A DNA stretch of 64,000 nucleotides from CBDFLD01 sp965249005 (GTDB lineage: Bacteria; Acidobacteriota; UBA6911), in contig CBDFLD010000013.1 of assembly GCA_965249005.1 (NCBI GenBank), positions 1 through 64,000 of the forward strand, read 5' to 3'. Below, in pieces: positions 51,518 to 60,313 of the stretch (positions within the stretch are counted from its first letter, which is position 1; the number at the start of each line of letters is the position of its first letter). The translations under genes were made by a program, and so were the position numbers. The notes beneath the pieces were generated by a model. It was not told where the DNA came from, did no database searches, and saw only the letters and a program-made list of their open reading frames with translations.

Positions 51518-52678
51518 TTGAGTTTTCGAAACCGGACTCTTTGGATTTGCGGCATCGCCATCGTTTTTATTCAGTGCAATGGTGAAACGGAATCTTCGTC
51601 GAGTGCCCTCGACGCCATCACCAAGAACAGGCGGGTGCGTATCTCGGCCGATGCGGTGAATCCACCATTTGTCTTTGGTCAAGCAACCGGTGTCCAGGGC
51701 TTCGATGTTGATACCGGAAATGAGATCGTCAAAGACATTGCAAAGGAGCTTGGACGGGAACTCGATCCCAAATGGGTCAAGGCGCCGTTTGAGACCCTGT
51801 TCAAACAGTTGCAGGATGGGAATACCGAGATGGTAATCTCCTGCATGGCCATTACCCCCGAGCGAGAGAAGACTTTCGATTTTTCCCAGCCCTACTTTGA
51901 AAGTGCCCTGACCATCGCGAGGCGAAGAGACGTCGAAGACATCAAGACTCTGGCGGATTTGGCAGGGAAGCGCGTCGGAGTTCAGGCATCAGCAACCAGC
52001 CAATACTTTCTCGAGACCCAACCCGACGCCGCCAACATGTCGATCCTCAAGTTCAAGACGTTGGACGATGCCCTTGGTGCATTGAACCGTACAGAAATCG
52101 ATGCAGTCGTCGGCGACGAGCCCATTCTGAGTTATAGCATCGACACGAGCTTTCCGAACTTGATCACCACTGGTGAGCAGCTCGTCTCGGAGTCGTACGG
52201 CGTGATGGTGCGTAAGGGAGAAGAAAAACTCCTCCAGCTTGTCAATGCTACGCTCGACCGGCTGAAGAGCTCGGGCGAATTCGATACCTGGCAAGAAAAG
52301 TGGAAAATCCAAAGCACGATTGACAAATTCCAGCAGCAAAGAGCCAAGAAGGAGCAGGAGAAAGCCCTGAGAGAGGGCCCAAAGGCGGTCACCTTGCGAA
52401 TCGTGAAGACCGGCGGCAGCTTTCGGATGGACCGGCTCGACGGCTATCAGATTCAGCTCGTGGGCAAGGGTGGTTCGTACAAGTCCAACCATATCGTGAC
52501 GGATGGAAGCCGAAGCGGTACAGCCAGATTTCGGCGAGCCGTCCCTCCGGGTGTGTACCGGCTCAGTATGCCTATCTTCGGTGTAAAGAATCAACCAATC
52601 GAGATTCCCGAGAAAGCGTCCAAGTCCGTGCGCTTGAACATGAGGGTCGGACGGACCATCGATATCGATGTAAACTAG
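51518..52678 (+). CDS. Family 3 solute-binding protein with added C-terminal domain
   Basis: 386-residue exported protein. TTG at 51518 follows GGGAGG by five bases. The leader ends IAIVFIQCNGE, possibly a lipobox Cys although not ideal. Residues about 35-265 are an amino-acid-type periplasmic binding fold (RISADAVNPPFVFG, DFSQPYFESALTIARR, GKRVGVQASATSQYF, AVVGDEPILSYSI, WQEKWKI). A basic helix (FQQQRAKKEQEKALREG) then links to about 95 residues with a beta-sandwich pattern (GYQIQLVGKGGSY, FRRAVPPGVYRLSMPIFG) like carboxypeptidase regulatory domains. No permease or ATPase genes adjoin. Confidence 0.87.
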   Translation: MSFRNRTLWICGIAIVFIQCNGETESSSSALDAITKNRRVRISADAVNPPFVFGQATGVQGFDVDTGNEIVKDIAKELGRELDPKWVKAPFETLFKQLQDGNTEMVISCMAITPEREKTFDFSQPYFESALTIARRRDVEDIKTLADLAGKRVGVQASATSQYFLETQPDAANMSILKFKTLDDALGALNRTEIDAVVGDEPILSYSIDTSFPNLITTGEQLVSESYGVMVRKGEEKLLQLVNATLDRLKSSGEFDTWQEKWKIQSTIDKFQQQRAKKEQEKALREGPKAVTLRIVKTGGSFRMDRLDGYQIQLVGKGGSYKSNHIVTDGSRSGTARFRRAVPPGVYRLSMPIFGVKNQPIEIPEKASKSVRLNMRVGRTIDIDVN

Positions 52679-52712
52679 GGCGCGCGACGCCGCACGCAAC
52701 TCCCTGAGCGGA

Positions 52713-53879
52713 ATGCAAAGCCAAACCATTCGAACCATCGTGTTGTCGGCACTCGTCTCTTGCGCCGTGACGGTTTGGCTTGTTCGGTGGCTGGATTTTG
52801 CAGGTCCAAATCTCCGGGTGGTTCAGGGGGCTAGCTCGGAGGCAGCCAACCCCACAAGTTCCCGTCCGGAGCTCACGGCGGACGAAGAAATCAACATCGC
52901 CGTGTACGATCGGATCAGTCCGGGCGTCGTCAACATCACCTCGACGGTCATCGAGTACGATTTCTTTTTTGCGCCCGTTGCCAAGCCCGGCACCGGAAGC
53001 GGAGCCGTGCTCGATGGGGCTGGACGGATCTTGACCAACTACCACGTGATTGCAAATGCACGACGCCTGGAGGTCTCGCTTCCTGATCAGTCGAAGTACC
53101 GTGCCCGGGTCGTGGGAGTGGATCCCACGAACGACATTGCCGTAATCCAGATCGATGCCGCTGCCGAGGTGCTTCATCCAGTTCCCCTAGGGGACTCGTC
53201 GTCCTTGCGGGTCGGAGAAAAGGTGCTGGCGATCGGGAATCCCTTTCGGCTCAAGAACACCTTGACTACCGGGATCATCAGCTCGCTTGGACGGACGATT
53301 CGCACCGAAAACGGCCGCTTGGTCAACAACATCATCCAGACCGACGCAGCGATCAATCCAGGTAGCTCCGGAGGTCCGCTGCTCAACAGTGCCGGCGAGA
53401 TGATCGGCATCAACACCTTGATAGTCACCACCACCGGCGGGAACCTGGGCATTGGCTTTGCTGTCCCCGTAAATACAGCACGCCGCATTGCCAACGATCT
53501 CATCACTCATGGTCGGGTGCTGCGACCGTGGTTTGGGGTGAACGGCTACGAGATAAACAAGGCTCTGTCCGAGGCGCTGGACCTCCCGGTCGACAACGGG
53601 ATACTGGTGGCTCGCGTCGAGCGTGGAAGCTCAGCCGACCGGGCGGGGATCCGGGAGGCGACCACCGCTGCCGTTTTGTACAACGAGCGCGTGTTTGTCG
53701 GCGGGGATATCATCACGCTTCTTGGCGACGCTGTGGTCTCTTCCGTGGACGATCTCCGCCTTGCCTTGGAGGAGAGACGTCCTGGACAGACCATCACCGT
53801 GACAATTTACCGCAACGGTCGCAAGATGCAGCTCGATGTGGAACTCATCGAACGCGCGCGTGGCCAATACCGTTTTTGA
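52713..53879 (+). CDS. HtrA/DegP-type S1C serine protease
   Basis: Periplasmic or membrane-anchored quality-control protease of 388 residues. N-terminal anchor TIVLSALVSCAVTVWLV; trypsin fold with triad His in LTNYHVIANA, Asp in PTNDIAVIQID and Ser in NPGSSGGPLLNSAGEMIGIN; one PDZ domain (residues about 265-375, GILVARVERGSSADRAGI). Start ATG 52713, 34 bp after the solute-binding protein. Confidence 0.94.
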   Translation: MQSQTIRTIVLSALVSCAVTVWLVRWLDFAGPNLRVVQGASSEAANPTSSRPELTADEEINIAVYDRISPGVVNITSTVIEYDFFFAPVAKPGTGSGAVLDGAGRILTNYHVIANARRLEVSLPDQSKYRARVVGVDPTNDIAVIQIDAAAEVLHPVPLGDSSSLRVGEKVLAIGNPFRLKNTLTTGIISSLGRTIRTENGRLVNNIIQTDAAINPGSSGGPLLNSAGEMIGINTLIVTTTGGNLGIGFAVPVNTARRIANDLITHGRVLRPWFGVNGYEINKALSEALDLPVDNGILVARVERGSSADRAGIREATTAAVLYNERVFVGGDIITLLGDAVVSSVDDLRLALEERRPGQTITVTIYRNGRKMQLDVELIERARGQYRF

Positions 53880-53909
53880 GTCTGCTCCGTAAGATCTGGA
53901 AAATACTGA

Positions 53910-54995
53910 ATGAGAAACATGCTGGTGGTACTTGCGTTCGTGTCGTTGTTCTGGATGGGGGGCAGCGCCCCGAGCGAAGGCGCGCAGGAACCGAAAGAGG
54001 GAAGGCTGACGCGACTCTCCGAGCGAGTGTACGTCGACCTCGTCGAGGCCGGCGGGGAAGCGGTCAGCAACTCTGGTATTGTGATTCTCGACGAGTCCGT
54101 CCTGGTCTTCGATACGCATTTCACCCCGGAAGCCGGCCTGGAACTCCTTGAAGCAATCTCGGCTGTGACACGCAAGCCCGTGCGCTACATCATCAACAGC
54201 CATTTTCACCCCGACCACACACACGGCAATCAGGTTTACTCAGCTCCTGTCGACTTGATCGGCACAACAAGAACACGCCACGCGATCCTCGAGCAGGATT
54301 TGCCCAGTATGGAGCGCACCGTAGCCATTGCTCAAAAGCAGATTGAAAGTCTTCGAAAGCGGCTGACTGCCGCCCGCGATCCCCTCCAGCAGCGGTCTCT
54401 GAGAAGGCAACTCGATCAACGGCGAAACTTTGTCGATCGTATGTCTGGGCTTCAAATCGTGGCGCCGACGCTCACGGTAGACGATCGGTTGACACTGACA
54501 GAAGGAAACTGTCAAATCGAACTCCACTTCATGGGCCGTGGGCATACGGATGGGGACCTGATCCTGTATCTCCCAGAAGACAAGATTGTTTTTGCGGGTG
54601 ATCTCTTCTTCAACCGCGCGCTACCAAACCCGCAGGACGCCTCATTGCTTGAGTGGGGGAACACTCTGGACAAGCTCTTGGAGATGAATGCCGACACCTT
54701 TCTTCCGGGCCATGGGCCGCTGGGAAATCGGGAAGACGTCGAAAAGTTCCGCTCCTTTCTGAACGATCTCGAGTCTATTGTCACCCCCTATGTAACGGGC
54801 GGGAGCACACTGGAGGAGGTCCTTCGGAGTGCCAGATTGCCCTTCCGATACGTTTCCTTTTCCTTTCAGAACTTCTTCCAGCTCAATCTACAGAAGATGT
54901 ACCAGGAGTTGAAATCGATCCAGTTGAGGGTTCCGGATGGGTCCAACAAACCGGGGCAGCCCCTGAACAAGCGTACCCCTGGGGTGGGACAATAG
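53910..54995 (+). CDS. Secreted metallo-beta-lactamase-fold hydrolase
   Basis: 361 residues with signal peptide (LVVLAFVSLFWMGGSAPSEG). Zn motif SHFHPDHTHGN, GRGHTDGDLI, AGDLFFN and PGHGPLG match a class B-like/glyoxalase-II superfamily hydrolase of the quinoprotein-relay or SoxH-like type. A helical insert of about 60 residues (AQKQIESLRKRLTAARDP) is present between the first two motifs. Substrate unknown. Confidence 0.88.
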   Translation: MRNMLVVLAFVSLFWMGGSAPSEGAQEPKEGRLTRLSERVYVDLVEAGGEAVSNSGIVILDESVLVFDTHFTPEAGLELLEAISAVTRKPVRYIINSHFHPDHTHGNQVYSAPVDLIGTTRTRHAILEQDLPSMERTVAIAQKQIESLRKRLTAARDPLQQRSLRRQLDQRRNFVDRMSGLQIVAPTLTVDDRLTLTEGNCQIELHFMGRGHTDGDLILYLPEDKIVFAGDLFFNRALPNPQDASLLEWGNTLDKLLEMNADTFLPGHGPLGNREDVEKFRSFLNDLESIVTPYVTGGSTLEEVLRSARLPFRYVSFSFQNFFQLNLQKMYQELKSIQLRVPDGSNKPGQPLNKRTPGVGQ

Positions 54996-55089
54996 CTCCT
55001 TTTTTTGGACTAATGGTTCCGCGGAATCACTCCGATTCTGCACTAGCGGGCCCAGGATGCCCGCGGCGCATCGCTGTGGATCTATTCTC

Positions 55090-56010
55090 ATGGGAACGCT
55101 CTTCATTACAGGTGGCTCCGGATTCATCGGACACAATCTCGTTTGCAGGTTGGCAGCCACGCAATCGGTCGTTGTCGGCTACCACAGGCACGCTCCGACG
55201 GGAATCCGCGCCGCGGCCTCGTTCGATATCCGGGATCCCGCTGCCGTGCTTGCGCAATTCCGTCGCAGCGAGCCCGAGGTCGTCGTCCATACCGCAGCGC
55301 AGGCACACCCGGATGTCTGCGAGGCCAACCCCGCAGAGGCACACGCAAGCATCGTGGACGGGACGCGCAATGTGGTGTCCGGTTGTAGGGAAATTGGCGC
55401 CCGGTTGATTCACTTTTCGACCGATTTAGTTTATGACGGAATGCAGGGACGTTATCGTGAGGAAGATTCTGTCTGTGGCATCAACGTATACTCGAAACTT
55501 AAAATCCTGGCGGAGCAGGCGGTTGGGGAGCTTGCGGACGCCATCATCCTGCGCGTGGCTCTCACGTACGGTCCGGGAAATCCGGCTCACCCGGGTTTCA
55601 TGGACGCGATTCTCAAAAAATGGAAGTCCGGCGAAGCGATGACTTTCTATACTGACCAGTTCAGGACTCCTGTCCTCGTGGATCAGATTGCCGAGTGTGT
55701 CGACCGGATCATCGCGCGACCGAACCTCGGTGGGACGATGAACCTGGGAGGATCACAGCGGCTGTCACGCTACGACTTTGCGCTCGAACTGGCCGCACGA
55801 GTCGACGCTCCCCTTTCACTCCTGGTGAAAGGCCGGATGCAGGACGTGGCGGGAGCACCGCGCGGAGGTGATTGTTCCTTGGATTCCCGCCGCATCGAGG
55901 AATCGCTCGCGATCAAGCTCGTGAACTGCCGAGAAGGTCTAGCTATTCTGGCCGGGCAGGGCCATTTCAGGCAATTCTCGCGAGGTGATTCCGCCTCGCA
56001 GGACCGCTGA
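55090..56010 (+). CDS. RmlD-like NAD-dependent sugar-nucleotide reductase
   Basis: Extended short-chain dehydrogenase of about 306 residues resembling dTDP-4-dehydrorhamnose reductase. NAD motif ITGGSGFIGHNL, STDLVYDG (Ser), VYSKLKILAEQ (Tyr-x-x-x-Lys), LRVALTYGPG and a C-terminal substrate region. ATG 55090 chosen over an upstream ATG at 55057. No other rhamnose genes nearby, so the nucleotide-sugar or other substrate is open. Confidence 0.86.
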   Translation: MGTLFITGGSGFIGHNLVCRLAATQSVVVGYHRHAPTGIRAAASFDIRDPAAVLAQFRRSEPEVVVHTAAQAHPDVCEANPAEAHASIVDGTRNVVSGCREIGARLIHFSTDLVYDGMQGRYREEDSVCGINVYSKLKILAEQAVGELADAIILRVALTYGPGNPAHPGFMDAILKKWKSGEAMTFYTDQFRTPVLVDQIAECVDRIIARPNLGGTMNLGGSQRLSRYDFALELAARVDAPLSLLVKGRMQDVAGAPRGGDCSLDSRRIEESLAIKLVNCREGLAILAGQGHFRQFSRGDSASQDR

Positions 56011-56100
56011 GGACAATGGAAAGTTACCGAGATATTGAATGCAATGGTGACCATGACTGCCGCTTGTCGGCTTCTAGCCCGTATGCTAAGCTGAGCGCCG

Positions 56101-56829
56101 ATGAACGCCGACGACACCCTTGCCAGCAAAGCATGCCCAAAGTGCTTCGGTTCAGGCTGGGAACGCAATACGTCGACAGGATCCGTACGCCGTTGCTTTT
56201 GCCAGGAAGACTCCCGCGTCCAGCGGCTCATGGCCGAAGCCCATATCCCAGCGCGGTACGAACACGCCGATCTGGAATCATACAAGCCGAACACGGAACT
56301 GCAAAAACTGGCCCTCCAGGACCTCGAGAGATTTCTTGGGCAATACCCTCTCATCGATGTAGGGCTGCTTTTCATAGGCCCTTGTGGTGTGGGCAAAACG
56401 CACCTGTCGGTGGCACTTCTGAAGGCAGTCATTCGAACCTGCGGGGACCGAGGCTTGTTCTATGACTTTCGCGATCTGCTGCGCGAGATTCAGGCAAGCT
56501 GGAATGCGGTGGCCCAGGCCTCACAGATCGACATTCTGCGCCCCGTTCTGGAAGCGGATGTCCTCGTGCTCGATGAGTTGGGCGCCAACAAGCCAACCGA
56601 CTGGGTGCGAGACACCGTGACCTATATCATCAACCATCGATACAACAACAAGAGGCTGACGATCTTCACCTCAAACTATCTGGACGCCCCCGATCGGGCA
56701 GGTGACGAATCGTTAGCCGAGCGAATCGGTGTTCGACTGCGGTCTCGATTGTACGAAATGTGCAAAGTGGTCGATCTCGACGGGAAAGACTTCCGGCGTG
56801 AAATCCGACAGGCCAGCTATCGATTCTGA
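56101..56829 (+). CDS. DnaC/IstB-like ATP-binding protein with zinc ribbon
   Basis: 242-residue AAA+ protein of the DnaC/DnaI helicase-loader family. N-terminal zinc-binding cysteines CPKCFGSGW and RRCFCQ, then YKPNTELQKLAL, Walker A GPCGVGKTHLSVALLKA, Walker B DVLVLDELGANKPTDW, and sensor TIFTSNYLDAP, ending RLRSRLYEMCKVVDLDGKDFR. Likely loads replicative helicase, or is a paralogue for repair. Ends 16 bp before moxR. Confidence 0.9.
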   Translation: MNADDTLASKACPKCFGSGWERNTSTGSVRRCFCQEDSRVQRLMAEAHIPARYEHADLESYKPNTELQKLALQDLERFLGQYPLIDVGLLFIGPCGVGKTHLSVALLKAVIRTCGDRGLFYDFRDLLREIQASWNAVAQASQIDILRPVLEADVLVLDELGANKPTDWVRDTVTYIINHRYNNKRLTIFTSNYLDAPDRAGDESLAERIGVRLRSRLYEMCKVVDLDGKDFRREIRQASYRF

Positions 56830-56845
56830 CGCAACGATTGCATCC

Positions 56846-57862
56846 ATGACGACCCAAACCGATAACCTGACCCTTGTGGTCAAGGAAGAGACCTTTTACC
56901 TCGAGCGAGTCCAACAAGAGGTACAGAAGCGCATCGTCGGCCAGCGCCACTTGGTCGATTCGCTGATGATCGGCCTGCTGACGGGCAGACATCTCCTGCT
57001 GGAAGGAGTTCCGGGGCTGGCCAAAACCCTTGCAGTCAAGAGTCTCGCCGAAGTCATCGACGTTGGCTTTCGCAGGATTCAGTTTACCCCCGATTTGCTT
57101 CCTGCAGATCTGATCGGGACCATGATCTTCGATCAGCGGACATCGGAGTTTGTTCCTAGGCCTGGTCCGATCTTCACCAACCTCCTGTTGGCGGATGAAG
57201 TGAACCGCGCACCGGCAAAAGTCCAGAGCGCGCTTTTGGAGTGCATGCAGGAAAGTCAGGTCACGCTGGGGAATCAAAGCTATCCGTTGGACGAGCCGTT
57301 CATGGTTCTGGCAACCCAGAACCCGATTGAACAAGAGGGCACGTATCCTCTTCCTGAAGCCCAGATGGACCGGTTTTTGCTCAAGGTGGTTCTGGATTAC
57401 CCCTCTCGAAAGGAAGAGCGGGAGATCATGCGGCGGCTTACGAGAGAGCCGAGAGGGGGAACCGACCTTTTCGGGACCCGAGGCACTCCGCTCAAAAAGG
57501 TCTTGGTGCCGGAGAGACTCGAGCGAATGCGTCACATCGTGACCCAGATCTACGTTGACGAGCGCATCCACCTCTACATTTTAGACATTATCTTCGCCAC
57601 CCGTTCGCCGCGGGACCTTCAGGCTGAGCTTGCCAATCTGATCCGGTTCGGAGCGTCCCCACGGGCGAGCATCGGCATCCTCTGCGCGGCACGAGCCCGT
57701 GCTTTCTTGAAAGGGCGTGGCTTTGTTCTCCCGGAAGACGTCAAACTGATCTCTGCCGACGTTCTGCGCCATCGAGTTCTACTGACCTACGAAGCAGAAG
57801 CGGAGGGGATCACAACTGACGACATCGTACAGCGGATACTTGAGAAGGTGCCAGCTCCGTAG
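56846..57862 (+). CDS. MoxR-family AAA+ ATPase
   Basis: Chaperone-like ATPase that works with VWA proteins. 338 residues from ATG 56846 (earlier in-frame codons overlap the previous gene). Walker A LLEGVPGLAKTLAVKSLAE, FTPDLLPADLIGT, Walker B LLADEVNRAPAKVQSALLE, sensor LATQNPIEQEGTYPLPEAQMDRF. The DUF58 gene follows 47 bp later. BatA, BatB and BatD lie 16-20 kb upstream. Confidence 0.94.
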   Translation: MTTQTDNLTLVVKEETFYLERVQQEVQKRIVGQRHLVDSLMIGLLTGRHLLLEGVPGLAKTLAVKSLAEVIDVGFRRIQFTPDLLPADLIGTMIFDQRTSEFVPRPGPIFTNLLLADEVNRAPAKVQSALLECMQESQVTLGNQSYPLDEPFMVLATQNPIEQEGTYPLPEAQMDRFLLKVVLDYPSRKEEREIMRRLTREPRGGTDLFGTRGTPLKKVLVPERLERMRHIVTQIYVDERIHLYILDIIFATRSPRDLQAELANLIRFGASPRASIGILCAARARAFLKGRGFVLPEDVKLISADVLRHRVLLTYEAEAEGITTDDIVQRILEKVPAP

Positions 57863-57909
57863 CTTCCACTGCTAGGCTTTCGTCCCACGCGCGGGCGGTC
57901 CACATCAGC

Positions 57910-58782
57910 ATGCTTCTTTTTCGCGAAAAATCAAAAGAAAAGGCGGGGTTGGATATCTCGGAGCTCTTGGTTCGGACCCAAAGGCTCGAGATCAGGAGCC
58001 GCCACCTGGCCCGTTCCCTCTACAGCGGACTCTACCGCAGCGCATTCAGAGGACAGGGGATCGAGTATGCCGAGGTTCAGGAATACACCGAAGGCGACGA
58101 CATCCGCACGATTGACTGGAACGTATCAGCCAGAAGCAACACACTTCACGTCAAGAAGATGGTCGAGGAGCGTGATCGCAACGTGCTCCTCGTCCTGGAC
58201 ACGTCGGGGTCGTTGTTGTTCGGGAGCGTACGGCGGACCAAGTTTGATCTCCAGGCTGAAATTGCGGCCCTGCTCATTCTATCGGGCCTTTATGCCAGGG
58301 ATCGCGTGAGCCTGGCCCTGGCTGGCTCACGCGTGGAGCGGTTCATTGCCCCGGCCAAGGGTAGCAACCACGCAACCCGTTTGATCCGTGAGATCGCGGC
58401 GCAAAAGCCTAGGGGCAAAGTCGCGGAAATGGAGCACCTGTGGAGCTTCCTGAACTCTCCGGGGATCCCGCGCAGTCTCGTGTTACTCATGACCGATTTC
58501 GAGGCGCCCATCGTGCGCAGCAACAAGCTAGCTATTGCAGCGCGCAAACACGAGGTGGTAGCCCTACTGGTTTCCGATCCGTTGGAGTGGAGACTACCGC
58601 GCGTCGGACGCCTCCGTCTACAGGATCCCGAGACCGGCGAAGCGTTGATTGTCGATTCCAGCTCCGACATCTTGCAGCGAGAGTTTACCCGAGCGGCTCA
58701 AGCGAAACGCAGGCGCCTTTTTGGCCGCACTACAATCGAGCGGCGTGGACTGGGCCGAATTCAGTACCGACAAGGACTATGA
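57910..58782 (+). CDS. DUF58/VWA-type protein, probably frameshifted near its C-terminus
   Basis: 290 residues as read. N-terminal helix RTQRLEIRSRHLARSLYSG, the DUF58 hallmark GIEYAEVQEYTEGDDIRTIDWNVSARSN, and a VWA-like metal site VLDTSGSLLFG. The last 24 residues are uncharacteristic. In the +1 frame the sequence continues GVDWAEFSTDKDYEAPLRHF to TGA 58834, as expected for the family. One T too many in the T5 run at 58718-58722 explains this. Restored protein is about 307 residues and would overlap the ssb end by 26 bp. Confidence 0.88.
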   Translation: MLLFREKSKEKAGLDISELLVRTQRLEIRSRHLARSLYSGLYRSAFRGQGIEYAEVQEYTEGDDIRTIDWNVSARSNTLHVKKMVEERDRNVLLVLDTSGSLLFGSVRRTKFDLQAEIAALLILSGLYARDRVSLALAGSRVERFIAPAKGSNHATRLIREIAAQKPRGKVAEMEHLWSFLNSPGIPRSLVLLMTDFEAPIVRSNKLAIAARKHEVVALLVSDPLEWRLPRVGRLRLQDPETGEALIVDSSSDILQREFTRAAQAKRRRLFGRTTIERRGLGRIQYRQGL

Positions 58783-58808
58783 AGCCCCTTTGAGGCATTT
58801 TCTGGTGT

Positions 58809-59246
58809 CTAGAAGGGGATATCGTCGTCGGTGATTTCCGGCGATCCGACATCCTCGACAGGAGCCGAATCGGTTTGCTGCGGCGGAGAAGAGGCATTCG
58901 ATTCGTCCCGGTCCGAGCGGCTTCCCAGCAATACCATCTGGTTGGCGACAATCTCCGTGCTGCGGCGCTTGTTGCCGTCCCGGTCGTCCCATTCCCGAGT
59001 CTGGATCCGTCCCTCGACATAGACCTGGCGACCCTTGGAGAGATAGCGTTTACTCAGATCAGCGAGACCCCTCCAGGCCACAATATTGTGCCATTCGGTG
59101 CGTTCCTGTCTCGTTCCACTCTTGTCGGTCCAGAACTCGCTCGTTGCAATGCTGAAGTTGGCGACAGCCGTCCCATCTTGAGTGTAGCGAATATCGGGAT
59201 CACGGCCGAGGCGCCCGATCAACATGGCTTTGTTCAGTGAACTCAC
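58809..59246 (-). CDS. ssb: Single-stranded DNA-binding protein
   Basis: 145-residue SSB. OB-fold N-terminus LNKAMLIGRLGRDPDIRYTQDGTAVANFSIAT, WHNIVAWRGLADLSKRYLSKGRQVYVEG; disordered Ser/Gln/Pro linker; C-terminal acidic tip DDDIPF that recruits partner proteins. GTG start with GAGG upstream. Downstream of cpoB in the same direction with an 85-bp gap; convergent with the DUF58 gene. Confidence 0.95.
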   Translation of the reverse strand: MSSLNKAMLIGRLGRDPDIRYTQDGTAVANFSIATSEFWTDKSGTRQERTEWHNIVAWRGLADLSKRYLSKGRQVYVEGRIQTREWDDRDGNKRRSTEIVANQMVLLGSRSDRDESNASSPPQQTDSAPVEDVGSPEITDDDIPF

Positions 59247-59331
59247 GAAGATCCTCGCGATGACTTAGTGCCAAGTAGGGTTTACCCTCACACTGTACGG
59301 TGGCCGCGACTGAATTACAAGGAGCGGAACC

Positions 59332-60183
59332 CTACTCTCTTCTGCTACTCCGGCCCCGCGTCAACTTGACCCCTAGGCTCTTGAGCTCGTTGGTGGACAG
59401 CGAAGCCTCACTGGAATCTGGGTACTTTTTGATCACAGACTTGAAGTCCGCGATGGCGTTGTCTCGCTCGCCCATCTGAAGCTCGGCCTTGGCTCGCTTG
59501 AACGTGGCACTCGCTGCTTTATCCCCTTTGGAATAGTTATTCAGAACCGCCGTGAAGGCCGCCACCGCCTCCGCCATACGATTGTCGGTATAGTAGACTG
59601 ACCCGATGTAGTACTGGGCGTCGTCGGCCTTTTCGCTCTTGGGAAAGTGTTGCACGTAGGATTCAAAGCCAGCAATGGCAAGATCGAGGTTTCCCTGGAC
59701 AAGATCACCGTATGCTTCATGAAAGATGGTGTCGGCGTCGAGGGCCATCGCCACGGGATCGTTGCCGATGGATTGAAAGCGCCTGCGCTGCAACTCCTCG
59801 GTTTGCATATTGATCTCGCTCACCTGCGCGGCAAGCGCAGAAATGCGTGTGCCAGTCTCGTCGATCTGACGCCCGAGCTTGCGAATCTCTGAAATGAGAA
59901 TCTCGTTCGACGAGTGTCCCTGGTTGGTTTGACTCTGCAGTGCCTCCGATATACGGGTGAGTATCACGTTGGATTCCCCAACCTGGTCGTTCAACTGGCC
60001 GACCAGACTCTTCAAGCTCTGGGTCTGGTCAGCAAAGGTCTTTTCGAACACCATCATCTGCTTCTGGAGCGCCAGGACATCACTTTGGAGACGGATCAAC
60101 TCCTCCTTCGTCCCGCTGGAAGCGACAGGAGAAGCGGCCAGCAAAAACAAGATTGTGGCTACGGGAGCGCATATTCGCTTCAT
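59332..60183 (-). CDS. cpoB: Cell division coordinator CpoB (YbgF)
   Basis: Periplasmic Tol-associated protein of 283 residues. Signal peptide (CAPVATILFLLAASPVASS), trimeric coiled coil at about residues 25-135 (LIRLQSDVLALQKQMMVFEK), C-terminal TPR domain (LDLAIAGFESYVQHFPKSEKADDAQYYIGSVYY). The order pal-cpoB is as in other diderms. An inverted repeat spans its stop codon. Confidence 0.92.
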   Translation of the reverse strand: MKRICAPVATILFLLAASPVASSGTKEELIRLQSDVLALQKQMMVFEKTFADQTQSLKSLVGQLNDQVGESNVILTRISEALQSQTNQGHSSNEILISEIRKLGRQIDETGTRISALAAQVSEINMQTEELQRRRFQSIGNDPVAMALDADTIFHEAYGDLVQGNLDLAIAGFESYVQHFPKSEKADDAQYYIGSVYYTDNRMAEAVAAFTAVLNNYSKGDKAASATFKRAKAELQMGERDNAIADFKSVIKKYPDSSEASLSTNELKSLGVKLTRGRSSRRE

Positions 60184-60245
60184 GTATTTTCTCCCCTATA
60201 GACTCCAACAGGAGTGTATAGAACCGAGCGAAACTATCGGCAGCT

Positions 60246-60287
60246 AAACAAAAGCCGGAGCACGCCACGCTCCGGCGGCGCTCCGGC
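60246..60287 (-). terminator. Intrinsic terminator-like hairpin after pal
   Basis: On the minus strand GCCGGAGC pairs with GCTCCGGC (two alternative copies, arms at 60280-60287 or 60269-60276 with 60254-60261), followed by TTTTGTTT. It lies 27 bp after the pal stop and ahead of cpoB, so it may set the pal:cpoB ratio. Confidence 0.6.
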
Positions 60288-60313
60288 TCTGTCAACGTGA
60301 TAAACAGATGGCT

